64,000 nt of DNA from Muricomes sp049840515 (GCA_049840515.1 JASGKW010000007.1:1-64000); one strand, 5' to 3'. Shown: positions 8,082 through 17,496, numbered from the stretch's first letter. Translations and numbers: made by a program. Notes: a model not told the origin generated them from the letters alone.

Positions 8082-9779
8082 ATGAAATTACAGAATATGT
8101 TTAAAAAGACGAAAAGGAAAAACTATATTTCTTTGAAGGATTCTAAGCCGGAGGTGCCAGACGGTCTTCTCAGCAAATGTAATAAGTGTGGTTCATCTAT
8201 TATGACAGGGGATGTGAAGGAGGGGCTTTATATTTGCCCGAAATGTCACGGTTATTTTCGTGTCCACGCTTACCGCAGGATTGAGATGCTGGCGGATGAG
8301 GGTTCTTTTGAGGAATGGGATAAAGAGCTTGTGACTGCAAATCCATTAAATTTTAAGGGATATGAGGAGAAAATTGCAGTTTTGCAGGAGAAGACCGGGC
8401 TGGAGGAAGCTATTGTTACCGGAAAGATTAAGATAGACGGAAATCCGGCGGTAATCGGCGTATGTGACGGACGTTTTCTCATGGCCAGCATGGGGCAGGC
8501 TGTGGGCGAGAAGATTGCCCGTGCTGTAGAGCGGGCTGTAGAGGAACGGCTTCCTGTGATTTTGTTTGCCTGCTCAGGCGGTGCAAGAATGCAGGAGGGG
8601 ATTGTCTCTCTTATGCAGATGGCGAAAACTTCTGCGGCATTAAAGCGCCACAGTGATGCGGGGCTCCTTTATGTTTCTGTTTTGACAGACCCGACCACGG
8701 GCGGTGTGACTGCCAGCTTTGCAATGCTGGGAGATATTATCCTGGCGGAGCCAAATGCGCTCATCGGTTTTGCGGGCCCCCGTGTGATTGAGCAGACCAT
8801 TGGAGAAAAGCTTCCCAAAGGATTTCAGCGCTCAGAGTTTTTGCTGGAACATGGTTTTATTGATAAAATCGTGGAACGTGAGAACATGAAGGAGACTCTG
8901 GCACAGATATTGCAGGTGCACAGTGAAAGCAGAAATGTGATGGCAGCGGATGTGGAGTTATGTCCCATCCCGGCACAGGTATTCCGGGAAAATGACCTTA
9001 CCAGTGCGTGGGATCGGGTTCAGGTTTCCAGGAGAAAAGACCGTCCGGTGGGAAGTGATTACATTGAAAAGATGTTTGATGGCTTTATGGAATTTCACGG
9101 CGACCGCTATTTCAAGGATGACAAGGCCATTATAGGCGGAACAGCGTATTTTCAGGGCTGCCCTGTGACTGTGATTGCCCAGGCAAAAGGAAATACCACC
9201 AAGGAAAATATTGAGCGCAACTTCGGCATGCCATCCCCGGATGGTTACAGAAAAGCTCTCCGTCTGATGAAACAGGCTGAGAAGTTTGGGCGCCCTATTA
9301 TTTGTTTTGTAGATACTCCGGGTGCATTTTGCGGTCTGGAGGCGGAGGAGAGAGGCCAGGGCGAAGCCATTGCCAGAAATCTTTTTGAAATGTCAGGGCT
9401 GAAAGTCCCGGTGCTTTCTGTCGTAATCGGTGAAGGCGGAAGCGGCGGCGCTTTGGCTATGGCAGCCGCAGATGAAGTGTGGATGCTGGAAAACTCTGTT
9501 TATTCCATTCTTTCCCCGGAAGGGTTTGCAAGTATTCTCTGGAAAGACAGTAAGCGGGCAAGTGAGGCGGCGGAGGTGATGCGTCTGACAGCCAGTGACC
9601 TGCTGGAATTAAAAGTGATTGAAAAGATTATTGCGGAGCCGGAGCACTACACTCAGGAAAATCTTGAAACAGTTTGTGATGCGCTGGGATGCTATTTGAG
9701 AGGATTTCTGAAAGAATATGCGCCTCTTTCTGTCAGTGAACTTACAGAAAAGCGGTATCAGAGGTTCCGTCGAATATAG
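8082..9779 (+). CDS. accDA: Acetyl-CoA carboxylase carboxyltransferase, fused beta-alpha (AccD-AccA)
   Basis: This enzyme transfers the carboxyl group from biotin to acetyl-CoA, making malonyl-CoA. One 565-aa frame holds both subunits: the beta part (about residues 1-285) with a four-Cys zinc ribbon (CNKCG and CPKC) and the CSGGARMQEG core, then the alpha part (from about 300) with DFHGDR-like and GEGGSGGALA motifs. The start at 8082 has AGGAG seven bases upstream; an earlier in-frame ATG lies inside repeat A and is rejected. The junction (DLTSAWDRVQVSRR) shows no sign of an indel, so the fusion looks real. Confidence 0.92.
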   Translation: MKLQNMFKKTKRKNYISLKDSKPEVPDGLLSKCNKCGSSIMTGDVKEGLYICPKCHGYFRVHAYRRIEMLADEGSFEEWDKELVTANPLNFKGYEEKIAVLQEKTGLEEAIVTGKIKIDGNPAVIGVCDGRFLMASMGQAVGEKIARAVERAVEERLPVILFACSGGARMQEGIVSLMQMAKTSAALKRHSDAGLLYVSVLTDPTTGGVTASFAMLGDIILAEPNALIGFAGPRVIEQTIGEKLPKGFQRSEFLLEHGFIDKIVERENMKETLAQILQVHSESRNVMAADVELCPIPAQVFRENDLTSAWDRVQVSRRKDRPVGSDYIEKMFDGFMEFHGDRYFKDDKAIIGGTAYFQGCPVTVIAQAKGNTTKENIERNFGMPSPDGYRKALRLMKQAEKFGRPIICFVDTPGAFCGLEAEERGQGEAIARNLFEMSGLKVPVLSVVIGEGGSGGALAMAAADEVWMLENSVYSILSPEGFASILWKDSKRASEAAEVMRLTASDLLELKVIEKIIAEPEHYTQENLETVCDALGCYLRGFLKEYAPLSVSELTEKRYQRFRRI

Positions 9780-9803
9780 AAGTAAAGGAGAAGGTTTTAA
9801 AAT

Positions 9804-10866
9804 ATGGGTCCATTTAAAGTAGGTGAAAAGACAACCAAAGTTCCTCTGATTCAAGGTGGAATGGGAGTGGGAATCAGTCTGGGAAATCTGGCCGGTTCTG
9901 TGGCGGCGGAAGGCGGCGTTGGAATTATCTCCACCGCACAGATTGGATTTTTGGAGCCGGATTTTGACAAAAATCCCCCGGATGCAAATAAAAGGGCGAT
10001 TCAGAAAGAAATGGATAAGGCAAGAAAAATCTCTCCTCAGGGAATTGTGGGATACAATATTATGGTTGCTCTCCGGGAATATAAGCAGCATGTGGCGGCA
10101 GCGGTGGCTGCCGGAGCTTGACATTATCATTTCTGGTGCTGGGCTGCCCATGGATCTTCCCGCACTTACCGCGGGGAGCAAGACTCGGATTGCGCCCATT
10201 GTCTCCACGGCAAAGTCAGCAAATGTACTCTTGAAATACTGGGACAGGAAACATCAGAGGACAGCAGATTTAATTGTAATAGAAGGGCCGAAAGCCGGGG
10301 GACATCTGGGATTTAAGCCGGAAGAGCTGGAACTTTATTCTCAGGGCGCATATGATGAGGAAGTCAAAAAAATCATAGAAGTTGTCCGGGGCTATGAAGA
10401 AAAATATAACACAAAAATTCCTGTCATCCTTGCCGGGGGCATATATGACAGCGAGGATGTGAAACATGCCGAATCTTTGGGGGCGGACGGGGTACAGGTT
10501 GGAACCCGCTTTGTCACCACAGAAGAGTGTGACGCCCACATAAAATATAAAGAAGCATATTTAAACGCAAAGGAAGAAGATATTGCGATTGTAAAGAGTC
10601 CTGTAGGTATGCCGGGGCGTGCAATCTTGAATCCTTTCATGAAACGTGTTATGCTAGGGGAAAAGCTGCCTCATACCCCGTGCCATGGGTGCCTTGTAAA
10701 ATGCAATCCCAATGAGATTCCATACTGTATTACGGATAGCCTCATAAGCGCTGCAAAAGGGGATACAGAGCAGGCACTGTTGTTCTGCGGAGCCAACGCA
10801 TACAAGGCAGAACATATGGAAACGGTAAAAGAAGTAGTAGATTCGTTATTTATGCATCTGGCATAA
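9804..10866 (+). CDS. FabK-like flavoprotein (nitronate monooxygenase family), frameshifted
   Basis: This is a second TIM-barrel FMN protein related to FabK, with LIQGGMGVGISLG near the start, EGPKAGGHLGF in the middle and LAGGIYDSEDV near the phosphate site. It is longer than FabK (about 353 aa) and ends in a Cys-rich segment (HTPCHGCLVKCNP). The frame breaks at about 10119, where one extra T in GGAGCTTGAC interrupts AAGADIIISGAG. Both parts are otherwise intact. It follows accDA closely and precedes the MarR gene, so it belongs to the fab operon. It could be an enoyl reductase isozyme or a nitronate monooxygenase-like enzyme; the sequence does not decide. Confidence 0.75.
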
Positions 10867-10887
10867 AAAGAAAACCGCGAAAGGGGT

Positions 10888-11343
10888 ATGGCATCTGTGA
10901 ATGCACATGAAACCATCAATGATATCCTGGTTCATTTGTTCAATGAAATATGGGAACTGGAAGAGGAAGCCATCATTACAGAAGAATATAGGGATATCAG
11001 CAATAATGACATGCACATCATAGAAGCGATAGGTCCCGGGGAAGACAGTACTATGTCTGTGGTGGCGAAGAAACTCGGTATTACTGCCGGGTCTCTTACC
11101 ACATCTGTGAACAGTCTTGTAAATAAAAAATATGTGGTTCGCGAGAGAAGCGAAGCTGACCGCCGGGTAGTTTATATCAGGCTGACCGAAAAAGGCAGAA
11201 AGGCATTTCTTCACCACAAAGATTTCCACATGCAGATGACAGATGCTGTGATTCAAAGTCTGGACGAAAATGAGATACCAGTCCTTTTAAAAACATTGAA
11301 CAGTCTGTCAGAGTTCTTCAGAGGATATAAAGAAAAAAAATAA
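10888..11343 (+). CDS. fabT: MarR-family regulator, probable FabT
   Basis: This 151-aa winged-helix protein has the MarR pattern: a helix-turn-helix around VVAKKLGITAGSLTTSVNSL and the wing YVVRERSEADRRVVYIRLTEKG. It is the last gene of the fatty acid operon. FabT in streptococci and relatives is a MarR protein that represses fab genes when bound to acyl-ACP. A FabT-like palindrome at the operon promoter supports the same role here. In other Firmicutes fabT is often near the operon start, so its terminal position is a difference. Confidence 0.78.
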   Translation: MASVNAHETINDILVHLFNEIWELEEEAIITEEYRDISNNDMHIIEAIGPGEDSTMSVVAKKLGITAGSLTTSVNSLVNKKYVVRERSEADRRVVYIRLTEKGRKAFLHHKDFHMQMTDAVIQSLDENEIPVLLKTLNSLSEFFRGYKEKK

Positions 11344-11361
11344 CCTTTATAAAGTACATAC

Positions 11362-11402
11362 TAAGTGACGGTTTTGAAGTTAAATTCAAAGCCGTCACTT
11401 GT
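11362..11402 (+). terminator. Terminator of the fab operon
   Basis: A 16-17 bp stem (AAGTGACGG and CCGTCACTT outer arms, TTTTGAA/TTCAAAG inner) with a small loop lies 20 bp after the MarR stop and is followed by TTGTTTAT. The T run is short, so termination may be partial. Confidence 0.65.
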
Positions 11403-11403
11403 T

Positions 11404-11502
11404 TATACTTCTTGAACTACTAATGTTCAAGAAGTATACTTATTCAACTTCTAACGTTCAATAAGGTATACTTATTGGACTTCTAACGTTCAATAAGGTA
11501 TA
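11404..11502. repeat. Three tandem copies of palindromic repeat B
   Basis: Three hairpins of about 35 bp stand head to tail and share their TATA-type ends. Each has arms like TTATTGAAC and GTTCAATAA around a 7-base loop (CTAACG-like in copies two and three). Single copies of the same unit occur in the ribosomal operon at 42283, 50948 and 51375. The cluster sits in the gap between the fab terminator and the next transcription unit. Confidence 0.8.
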
Positions 11503-11585
11503 GCTCTTTAAAAAATGCTGAAATATTTGCCCGGATATTTTGTATCGTTTCTCTGTTCAATCATCATAAATACAATAGAAATTAT

Positions 11586-11614
11586 ATGACATACATGTGA
11601 TTTTGTGATAAAAT
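11586..11614 (+). promoter_or_regulatory. Candidate promoter of the 11667 operon
   Basis: ATGACA (five of six to TTGACA) and TAAAAT lie 17 bp apart, about 50 bp before the first gene of the next unit. The gene-free gap from 11344 to 11666 otherwise holds only the terminator and the three repeat B copies. Confidence 0.5.
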
Positions 11615-11666
11615 AAAATTAATAACCCGAGAACCACATAGAGTAATGTGAGAGGAGGAATTATTT

Positions 11667-12047
11667 ATGAACCTTGGACGAGATTATATTATGAGAATGA
11701 TTAAGGCCGCAACTGCAGCTATGACAAGAATAGTGTTTCAGAAGTCAGATTCATCATATGAGATTTCCGTCGAGGAGAGCTGTGCGGCCACGGATTGCTA
11801 TGAACAAATTCTGAAAATGGCAGATGAAGGCCATATCAATGAAGCAGAGGAATTCCTCTATCAGAAATTGGACAGAGCAAATCAAAAGTGTCTGGAGATG
11901 GGGATAGGGTTCTATGATCATTTAAATGGATATGAAGATGATTTTCTGATTAAAAATGGCTATTCAAGGGATGAAATTGGTGATGGAATCAGAGAATTGC
12001 TGGGCGAATATGGCCTGGAGGTTTTGGAAGAGTTTGTAGATGTCTGA
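11667..12047 (+). CDS. DUF6483-like small protein
   Basis: This 126-aa acidic, mostly helical protein begins MNLGRDYIMRMIKAATAAMT. It resembles the DUF6483 proteins of Lachnospiraceae, but that recall is from the general pattern and not a search. There is no signal peptide or membrane segment. A strong AGAGGAGGAA ribosome binding site precedes the ATG. It is followed at 17 bp by an HD-domain gene, with which it probably forms an operon. Function unknown. Confidence 0.6.
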   Translation: MNLGRDYIMRMIKAATAAMTRIVFQKSDSSYEISVEESCAATDCYEQILKMADEGHINEAEEFLYQKLDRANQKCLEMGIGFYDHLNGYEDDFLIKNGYSRDEIGDGIRELLGEYGLEVLEEFVDV

Positions 12048-12064
12048 GAAGAGAAGGTGAAAAG

Positions 12065-12649
12065 ATGACAAGGCTGGAACAGCAGCTTGAGTTTATCAGA
12101 GAGATTGATAAGGTCAAGAATATTTACAGGCAGAATTATCTGGCAGATGGAGAACGCAAGGAGAATGATGCGGAGCATTCCTGGCATATTGCGCTTATGG
12201 CGGTTTTGCTGAAAGAATATGCACCGGAGGCAGATTTGATGAAAGTTATGACAATGGTGCTGATTCATGATTTGGTTGAAATTGATGCGGGAGATACATA
12301 CGCCTATGATTCCGAGGGGGCAGAGACAAAGAGAGAGAGGGAGGTGCAGGCCGCTGAGCGGATTTTCGGCATGCTGCCTGCCGATCAGGGCAGTCATTTC
12401 CGGGACCTGTGGGATGAATTCGAGGAGTATGAAAGTGCTGATGCAAAATATGCTCATCTGCTGGATAATTTCCAGCCTTTGCTGCTCAACGATGCCGCCG
12501 GCGGTAAAAGCTGGGCTGAGCATGGTATAGGCAAATCACAGATTTACAAGCGGAATGAGAAGATAGAATCGACATCAGAAGATATCTGGAAATGTATGCA
12601 GAATATTGTGGAGAAGAACATTCAAAAAGGCAATGTAAAGGACTGCTAA
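12065..12649 (+). CDS. HD-domain phosphohydrolase (YfbR/HDDC2-like)
   Basis: This 194-aa protein has the metal-binding HD pattern in order: His in AEHSWHIALMA (about residue 39), the HD pair in LIHDLVEIDAGDTYAYD, and a later Asp in LLDNFQPLLLND. This layout is that of the YfbR/HDDC2 branch, whose members act as 5'-deoxynucleotidases. Substrate specificity cannot be read from the sequence. It sits between the DUF6483-like gene and a nitroreductase, all closely spaced. Confidence 0.8.
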   Translation: MTRLEQQLEFIREIDKVKNIYRQNYLADGERKENDAEHSWHIALMAVLLKEYAPEADLMKVMTMVLIHDLVEIDAGDTYAYDSEGAETKREREVQAAERIFGMLPADQGSHFRDLWDEFEEYESADAKYAHLLDNFQPLLLNDAAGGKSWAEHGIGKSQIYKRNEKIESTSEDIWKCMQNIVEKNIQKGNVKDC

Positions 12650-12667
12650 AGCCCGGGAGGTAGGGAA

Positions 12668-13192
12668 ATGGATTTATTGGAGGTTTTAAGGACACGTCGA
12701 AGCATCAGAAAATACACTCAGGAGCCCATCGGCGGGGATAAGGTGGAAAAGATACTGGTATCAGGGCTGCTGTCCGCATCCAGCCGGGGAAGACGCCCCT
12801 GGGAGTTTATTCTGGTGAGAGAGAAGGAGACATTGCAGAAAATGTCGGAGGCGAGAACAGGTGCGGCTAAAATGCTGGAGGGTGCGGACTGTGCGGTTGT
12901 GGTTATCGTGGACGCGGACAGGACAGATGTGTGGACGGAGGACGCATCTATTGCAATGTCAAATATGCTTTTGATGGCACACAGTCTGGGTGTCGGGGGC
13001 TGCTGGATACAGGGAAGGCTAAGAGAAGCTCTGGATGGAAGCACTACAGAACAATACCTGCAATCTATTTTAGAGTACCCGGAAAATTACCGCCTGGAAG
13101 CTATTCTGTCTCTGGGTATGCCGGCGGAAAAGAAAAAACCTTATGAAATAGAATCATTATCGTGGGAGAAAGTTCATAAAGAGCGCTTTTAA
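12668..13192 (+). CDS. Nitroreductase-family FMN protein
   Basis: This 174-aa protein opens with the family motif LEVLRTRRSIRKY, which binds the FMN phosphate, and has ASSRGRRPWEFILV (the SxxNxQPWxF-type segment) and the glycine motif SLGVGGCWIQG. Such enzymes reduce nitro groups, quinones or flavins with NAD(P)H; the substrate here is unknown. It is the last gene of the three-gene unit and is followed by a strong hairpin. Confidence 0.82.
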   Translation: MDLLEVLRTRRSIRKYTQEPIGGDKVEKILVSGLLSASSRGRRPWEFILVREKETLQKMSEARTGAAKMLEGADCAVVVIVDADRTDVWTEDASIAMSNMLLMAHSLGVGGCWIQGRLREALDGSTTEQYLQSILEYPENYRLEAILSLGMPAEKKKPYEIESLSWEKVHKERF

Positions 13193-13207
13193 GGAGATTG
13201 TCAAATA

Positions 13208-13250
13208 GCAGAAATGGGACAGGATTCGCTGAATCCTGTCCCATTTCTGC
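13208..13250. terminator. Strong 19-bp hairpin between convergent genes
   Basis: Perfect 19-bp arms, starting GCAGAAATGGGACAG, surround the loop CGCTG. It lies between the nitroreductase and the convergent methyltransferase gene. No T run follows on either strand, so it may act as a 3'-end stabiliser or a bidirectional terminator without a clear U tract. Confidence 0.55.
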
Positions 13251-13281
13251 CATATAGAGTTATCTGCTGCATAGAGTTGTT

Positions 13282-14142
13282 TTAATGTTTTTCCCATCTT
13301 CCCGATGCACCGCAGGGCAGAATTAATCCGTTGCTGCTCACAGGAAGTCCAATTTCCTGGGAGTCTGTGATTCCGTTCCACGCTTTCAGCTCTGTAGAAA
13401 TCATATATGTCAGAACTGCGGGCGCAAGCCCCGTGGTGTAGGAATTGACAAGGAAAAAGATGGCATCCCTGGACAATATTTTGGTGCAGAGCTGAATGAG
13501 GGGGTGTATCATATCCTCAATCTTCCATATCTCACCTTTTGGTCCTCTCCCGTATGAGGGCGGGTCCATTATAATTGCGTCATAGGTATTGCCCCGGCGG
13601 ATTTCTTTTTCAACGAACTTTACGCAGTCGTCCACAAGCCAGCGGATAGGAGCATCCTGCAGACCGGAAGATGCGGCATTTTCCTTGGCCCATGCGACCA
13701 TACCTTTTGAAGCATCCACATGAGTGACAGAAGCTCCTGCGGCTGCGGCTGCAAGCGTGGCACCGCCGGTGTAAGCAAACAAATTCAGCACTTTCACAGG
13801 GCGCCCTGCGTTTTTAATCTTTTCAGAAAACCAGTCCCAGTTTACGGCTTGTTCGGGGAACAGTCCTGTGTGCTTGAAACTAAAGGGTTTCAAGTTAAAT
13901 GTAAGATTCCCGTAATGAATCTGCCATTGCTGGGGCAAATCAAAGAATTCCCATTCGCCGCCCCCTTTTTTGCTCCGGTGATAATGCCCGTTTGGCTTTT
14001 TCCAGCCTTTATCTGTCCGGGGCGTATCCCAAATGACCTGGGGATCGGGACGAACTAAAAGATAGTTCCCCCAGCGCTCCAGTTTTTCTCCATTTGAACA
14101 ATCTATCACTTCATAATCTTTCCAGTTGTCAGCTGACCACAT
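13282..14142 (-). CDS. Class I SAM-dependent methyltransferase (RlmI/RlmK-like)
   Basis: This 286-aa protein has a Rossmann methyltransferase core: motif I is VLNLFAYTGGATLAAAAAG (SAM binding), then VTHVDASKGMV, and the catalytic-loop motif IIMDPPSYGRG. This pattern is that of the RlmI/RlmK group of 23S rRNA methyltransferases, without the N-terminal PUA domain of RlmI. An RNA target is likely but unproven. The gene stands alone on the minus strand between two plus-strand units. Confidence 0.78.
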   Translation of the reverse strand: MWSADNWKDYEVIDCSNGEKLERWGNYLLVRPDPQVIWDTPRTDKGWKKPNGHYHRSKKGGGEWEFFDLPQQWQIHYGNLTFNLKPFSFKHTGLFPEQAVNWDWFSEKIKNAGRPVKVLNLFAYTGGATLAAAAAGASVTHVDASKGMVAWAKENAASSGLQDAPIRWLVDDCVKFVEKEIRRGNTYDAIIMDPPSYGRGPKGEIWKIEDMIHPLIQLCTKILSRDAIFFLVNSYTTGLAPAVLTYMISTELKAWNGITDSQEIGLPVSSNGLILPCGASGRWEKH

Positions 14143-14261
14143 TTATTTTATCCTCTCACATATCATATTTAAAAGCAAAAACTGTTTCTACCTATCATCT
14201 CATAAATATATAATTTTTTCAACTTACATTTGTTATACTGGTTTTTCCTTATAAGAAGGGC

Positions 14262-14290
14262 TTTACCGAATGGACGAACAGTGATAGAAT
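14262..14290 (+). promoter_or_regulatory. Weak candidate promoter of the selenium operon
   Basis: TTTACC and TAGAAT are spaced by 17 bp, about 36 bp before yedF. The -35 is poor. This is the best placed sigma-A-like pair in the 184-bp gap between the methyltransferase and yedF. Confidence 0.35.
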
Positions 14291-14326
14291 ATATCTATAA
14301 ATTACTTTCGAGAGGAGATTTTTAAA

Positions 14327-14944
14327 ATGATTACAGTAAACGCTATGGGAGATGCGTGCCCAATTCCAGTTGTAAAGACAAAAAAAGCGATTCAGGAACT
14401 TCAGGGACCGGATATTTTGGAGGTATTGGTAGATAATGAAATTGCAGTCCAGAATGTGACGAAGATGGCGACAGGTTCCGGCGGGGAAGTAACCTCAGAA
14501 AAGATAGGCGAGAAAGAATTCAAGGTTATTATCAAAATGAACCATGTAATATCCAGGGAAGAGACCCAGGAAAAAGAAGAAGCATTGGTATGTATGCCGG
14601 ACAGAAGAAAAGATACTGTTATTGTTATTTCCTCCGATAAAATGGGAAATGGCGATGATGAACTGGGAAAGACTTTGATGAAGGGCTTTATTTTTGCTGC
14701 GACTCAGCTTGACGAGCTTCCCAAAGCTATCTTGTTTTATAACGGAGGAGCATTTCTCACCTCAGAAGGCTCAGATGCCCTTGAGGACTTAAAAGGGCTG
14801 GAAGCTCAGGGTGTGGAAATTATGACCTGCGGCGCATGTCTGGATTATTACGGACTGAAAGAAAAGTTGAGCGTGGGAACGGTTACCAACATGTACAACA
14901 TTGTGGAAACAATGAGCCGTGCGGACAGAATTATCCGCCCTTAA
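14327..14944 (+). CDS. yedF: Selenium metabolism protein YedF
   Basis: This 205-aa two-domain protein has an N-terminal TusA-like domain with the CPxP motif (GDACPIPVVKTKKA, Cys about residue 10). Its C-terminal DsrE-like domain has a Cys pair in MTCGACLDYYGLKEKL. Proteins of this form are found beside selD in selenium-using clostridia and are thought to handle reactive selenium or sulfur for SelD. Here it starts the block yedF-selD-selA-selB. An AGAGGAG site precedes the ATG. Confidence 0.88.
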   Translation: MITVNAMGDACPIPVVKTKKAIQELQGPDILEVLVDNEIAVQNVTKMATGSGGEVTSEKIGEKEFKVIIKMNHVISREETQEKEEALVCMPDRRKDTVIVISSDKMGNGDDELGKTLMKGFIFAATQLDELPKAILFYNGGAFLTSEGSDALEDLKGLEAQGVEIMTCGACLDYYGLKEKLSVGTVTNMYNIVETMSRADRIIRP

Positions 14945-14983
14945 TATTTAAGATTTCAAATTGAGTTGGAAGGAGATGACAGC

Positions 14984-16033
14984 ATGAATACAGGCAAAGA
15001 CGTACGTCTGACTCAGTATGCAAAAACCTCAGGTTGAGCGGCTAAAATAGGTCCTGAGACCCTTGCCCAAGTTTTGGGTAAGCTACCAAAATTCTATGAT
15101 GAAAATCTTATGGTTGGAATTGAAACATCGGATGATGCTGCTGTTTATAAAATCACGGATGAAATCGCTATGATTCAGACCTTGGACTTTTTTACACCCA
15201 TAGTGGATGACCCTTATATGTTTGGACAGGTTGCCGCGGCAAACTCCCTGAGTGATGTTTATGCCATGGGGGGAGAGCCCAAGGTGGCCCTGAACATTGT
15301 AGGTTTTCCGAATTGTCTTGACCCGGAGATACTGGGGGAGATTTTGAGAGGCGGAGCCGATAAGGTCAAAGAGGCAGGTGCAGTCCTGGTAGGGGGACAT
15401 TCTGTCCAGGATGATGAGCCCAAATATGGCCTGAGTGTATCTGGTTTTGTGCATCCAGACAAGATTTATAAAAATTATGGGTGCAAAGAGGGAGATATCC
15501 TGATTCTGACAAAACAGGTTGGAAGCGGAGTTGTAAATACGGCTGTGAAGGCTGACCTGGCCTCGAAAGAAGCGGAACAGGAGGCGGCTGTTGTCATGGC
15601 ATCCTTAAATAAAAAGGCGAAAGAAGCGGCGGAGTCCTATCCAATCAATGCATGCACAGATATCACTGGCTTTGGACTTCTGGGGCATTGTATAGAAATG
15701 GCATCCGCCAGTGATGTGACAATGGAAATCCATGTCCGGGATGTGGCCTACATGCGGGAGGCCATGGAGTATGCAAAGATGGGGCTGGTGCCGGAGGGCA
15801 CTTACAAAAATAAGGGGCACAGTGTGGGGATGGTGGATACAGGCAATGTGGAAGCGTATTATCTCGACTTGCTGTATGACCCCCAGACCTCAGGAGGGCT
15901 TCTTTTCAGCGTGCCTGAGGCATATGCCCAGAATCTCTTGGACGATTTGGAGAAAAAGCAGCTTGATACACAAGTTTCAGTGATTGGAAGAGTTATGAAA
16001 AAGCAGGAAAAATTTATCCGTCTGTGCCCGTAA
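14984..16033 (+). CDS. selD: Selenophosphate synthase, selenocysteine-containing (SelD)
   Basis: SelD makes selenophosphate, the selenium donor for tRNA-Sec, from selenide and ATP. The coding region starts at MNTGKDVRLTQYAKTSG with AAGGAG upstream. Codon 18 is UGA, followed by AAKIGPETLAQVL. In known SelD proteins this position is Cys or Sec, so UGA is read as Sec and not as a stop. The rest (349 aa in total) matches the AIR synthetase-like fold, with ETSDDAAVY, GMGG-like glycine segments and TDITGFGLLGH. Finding selA, selB and selC in the same window strengthens the reading. Confidence 0.93.
15035..15080 (+). promoter_or_regulatory. UGA-Sec codon and candidate SECIS in selD
   Basis: The UGA at 15035-15037 is followed by two small hairpins: GGTC-CTGA-GACC at 15050-15061 and CCCAA-GTT-TTGGG at 15066-15078. 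Bacterial SECIS elements lie directly downstream of the UGA and bind SelB. Which of the two serves here is not decided by sequence alone. Confidence 0.6.
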
Positions 16034-16078
16034 TAAGGAATTGGGCGTGAGGACATATGTATGATAGAGGGAGCGGGA

Positions 16079-17494
16079 ATGGATAAAAATGTGTTATTCC
16101 GAAAGATTCCAAAAGTGGATATTCTGATGGAAGATGAAATAATTCAAAAAATGATAGAACAGTACAGCTATGACAGTGTGCTGGAGGCAGTGCGGATAGA
16201 GCAGAGCAAACTTAGAGATTTTATTGGAGCCTGTAAAAGCGAGGTCCAGGCGCAGGAGCAGATAGACAGTCTTCTCCAGCGGGTGGGCTGACAGCAGCGG
16301 CCATGCACAGACCCAGCATGACACGGGTGCTCAACGGCACAGGTACAATTTTGCATACAAATCTGGGACGGGCTCCTTAGGGAGTGAGCATTTAAAGCAG
16401 ATTTCTTATATTGCCAATGGATATTCCAATCTGGAATATGATTTAGAAGAGGGAAGGCGGGGGGAGAGATATTCCCACATCGAAAAAATCCTCTGTAAAA
16501 TTACCGGGGCAGAGGCAGCTATGGCCGTCAATAATAATGCTGCGGCCGTTATGCTGATTCTCAGCTCTCCATGGGAAAAGGCGGCGAGGTGATTGTATCC
16601 CGCGGTGAGCTTGTGGAAATTGGCGGCAAATTCAGGATTCCTGATGTGATGGAGCAAAGCGGCGCATCCCTTGTGGAAGTGGGGACTACAAATAAAACGC
16701 ATTTGTCGGATTACGAAGAGGCGGTCACGGAGGAGACAAAAGCACTGCTCAAAGTTCACACGAGTAATTATCGCATTGTAGGGTTTACCGAATCAGTTCC
16801 CGTGGAGGAGCTTGTACCTCTGGGAGAGCAATATCATATACCGGTGATTGAGGATTTGGGGAGCGGCGTGCTGGTGGATTTAAGCAAGTATGGTCTCACC
16901 TATGAGCCTACGGTGCAGGATTCTGTGAAAAATGGAGCCGATGTGGTGTGTTTTAGCGGTGATAAGCTGCTGGGAGGCCCCCAGGCTGGAATTATTGTAG
17001 GAAAGAAAGCTTACATTGATTTGATGAAAAAAAATCCGCTCACAAGGGCATTTCGTATTGACAAATTTACAGCATCCGCCCTCGATGTGGTCCTCAGGGA
17101 ATATTTATCGGAGGAGAAGGCGATTCAGAATATACCTGTTTTGCGCATGATTACAAGAAATCAGGAAGAGGTAAAGCAGGATGCCAAAAGGCTTCAGAGA
17201 ATATTGAATCGGGCGGAATTGAAAGCGGAAATCGGTATCACGGACTGTGAGTCACAGATTGGCGGCGGCTCATTGCCGTTAGAGCGGATTCCAAGCACGG
17301 CGGTTACTATATATCCATTGGAAATCAGTACTCCCGAGTTGGAGGAGCGTCTGCGTCATCTTCCGGTGCCGGTAATTGTGCGGACTGTAAATGACAGAAT
17401 CTTGCTGGATATGCGCACATTTGAAACAGGTTTTATGAATTACTTTGTACAGATCCTGAAGGAACGAAATGTTCTGGAAAAGGAAGGAAAATAG
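16079..17494 (+). CDS. selA: L-seryl-tRNA(Sec) selenium transferase (SelA), frameshifted
   Basis: SelA is the PLP enzyme that turns seryl-tRNA(Sec) into selenocysteyl-tRNA(Sec). Start MDKNVLFRKIPKVD matches the family opening. The middle carries MTRVLNGTGTILHTNLGRAP and the C-terminal part has SGDKLLGGPQAG, which contains the PLP lysine. Three breaks occur: a missing base near 16285, a missing T in CCTTAGGG near 16378, and two extra bases near 16567. Correcting them gives about 471 aa, the usual length, with all segments in order. The breaks therefore look like sequence errors. The gene lies directly between selD and selB. Confidence 0.87.
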
Positions 17495-17496
17495 AT

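Noticed and set aside
11404..11502. The tandem hairpins as a CRISPR array
   Set aside because: Units are palindromes joined without unique spacers of constant length, and no cas genes are near. No CRISPR array was seen elsewhere in the window.
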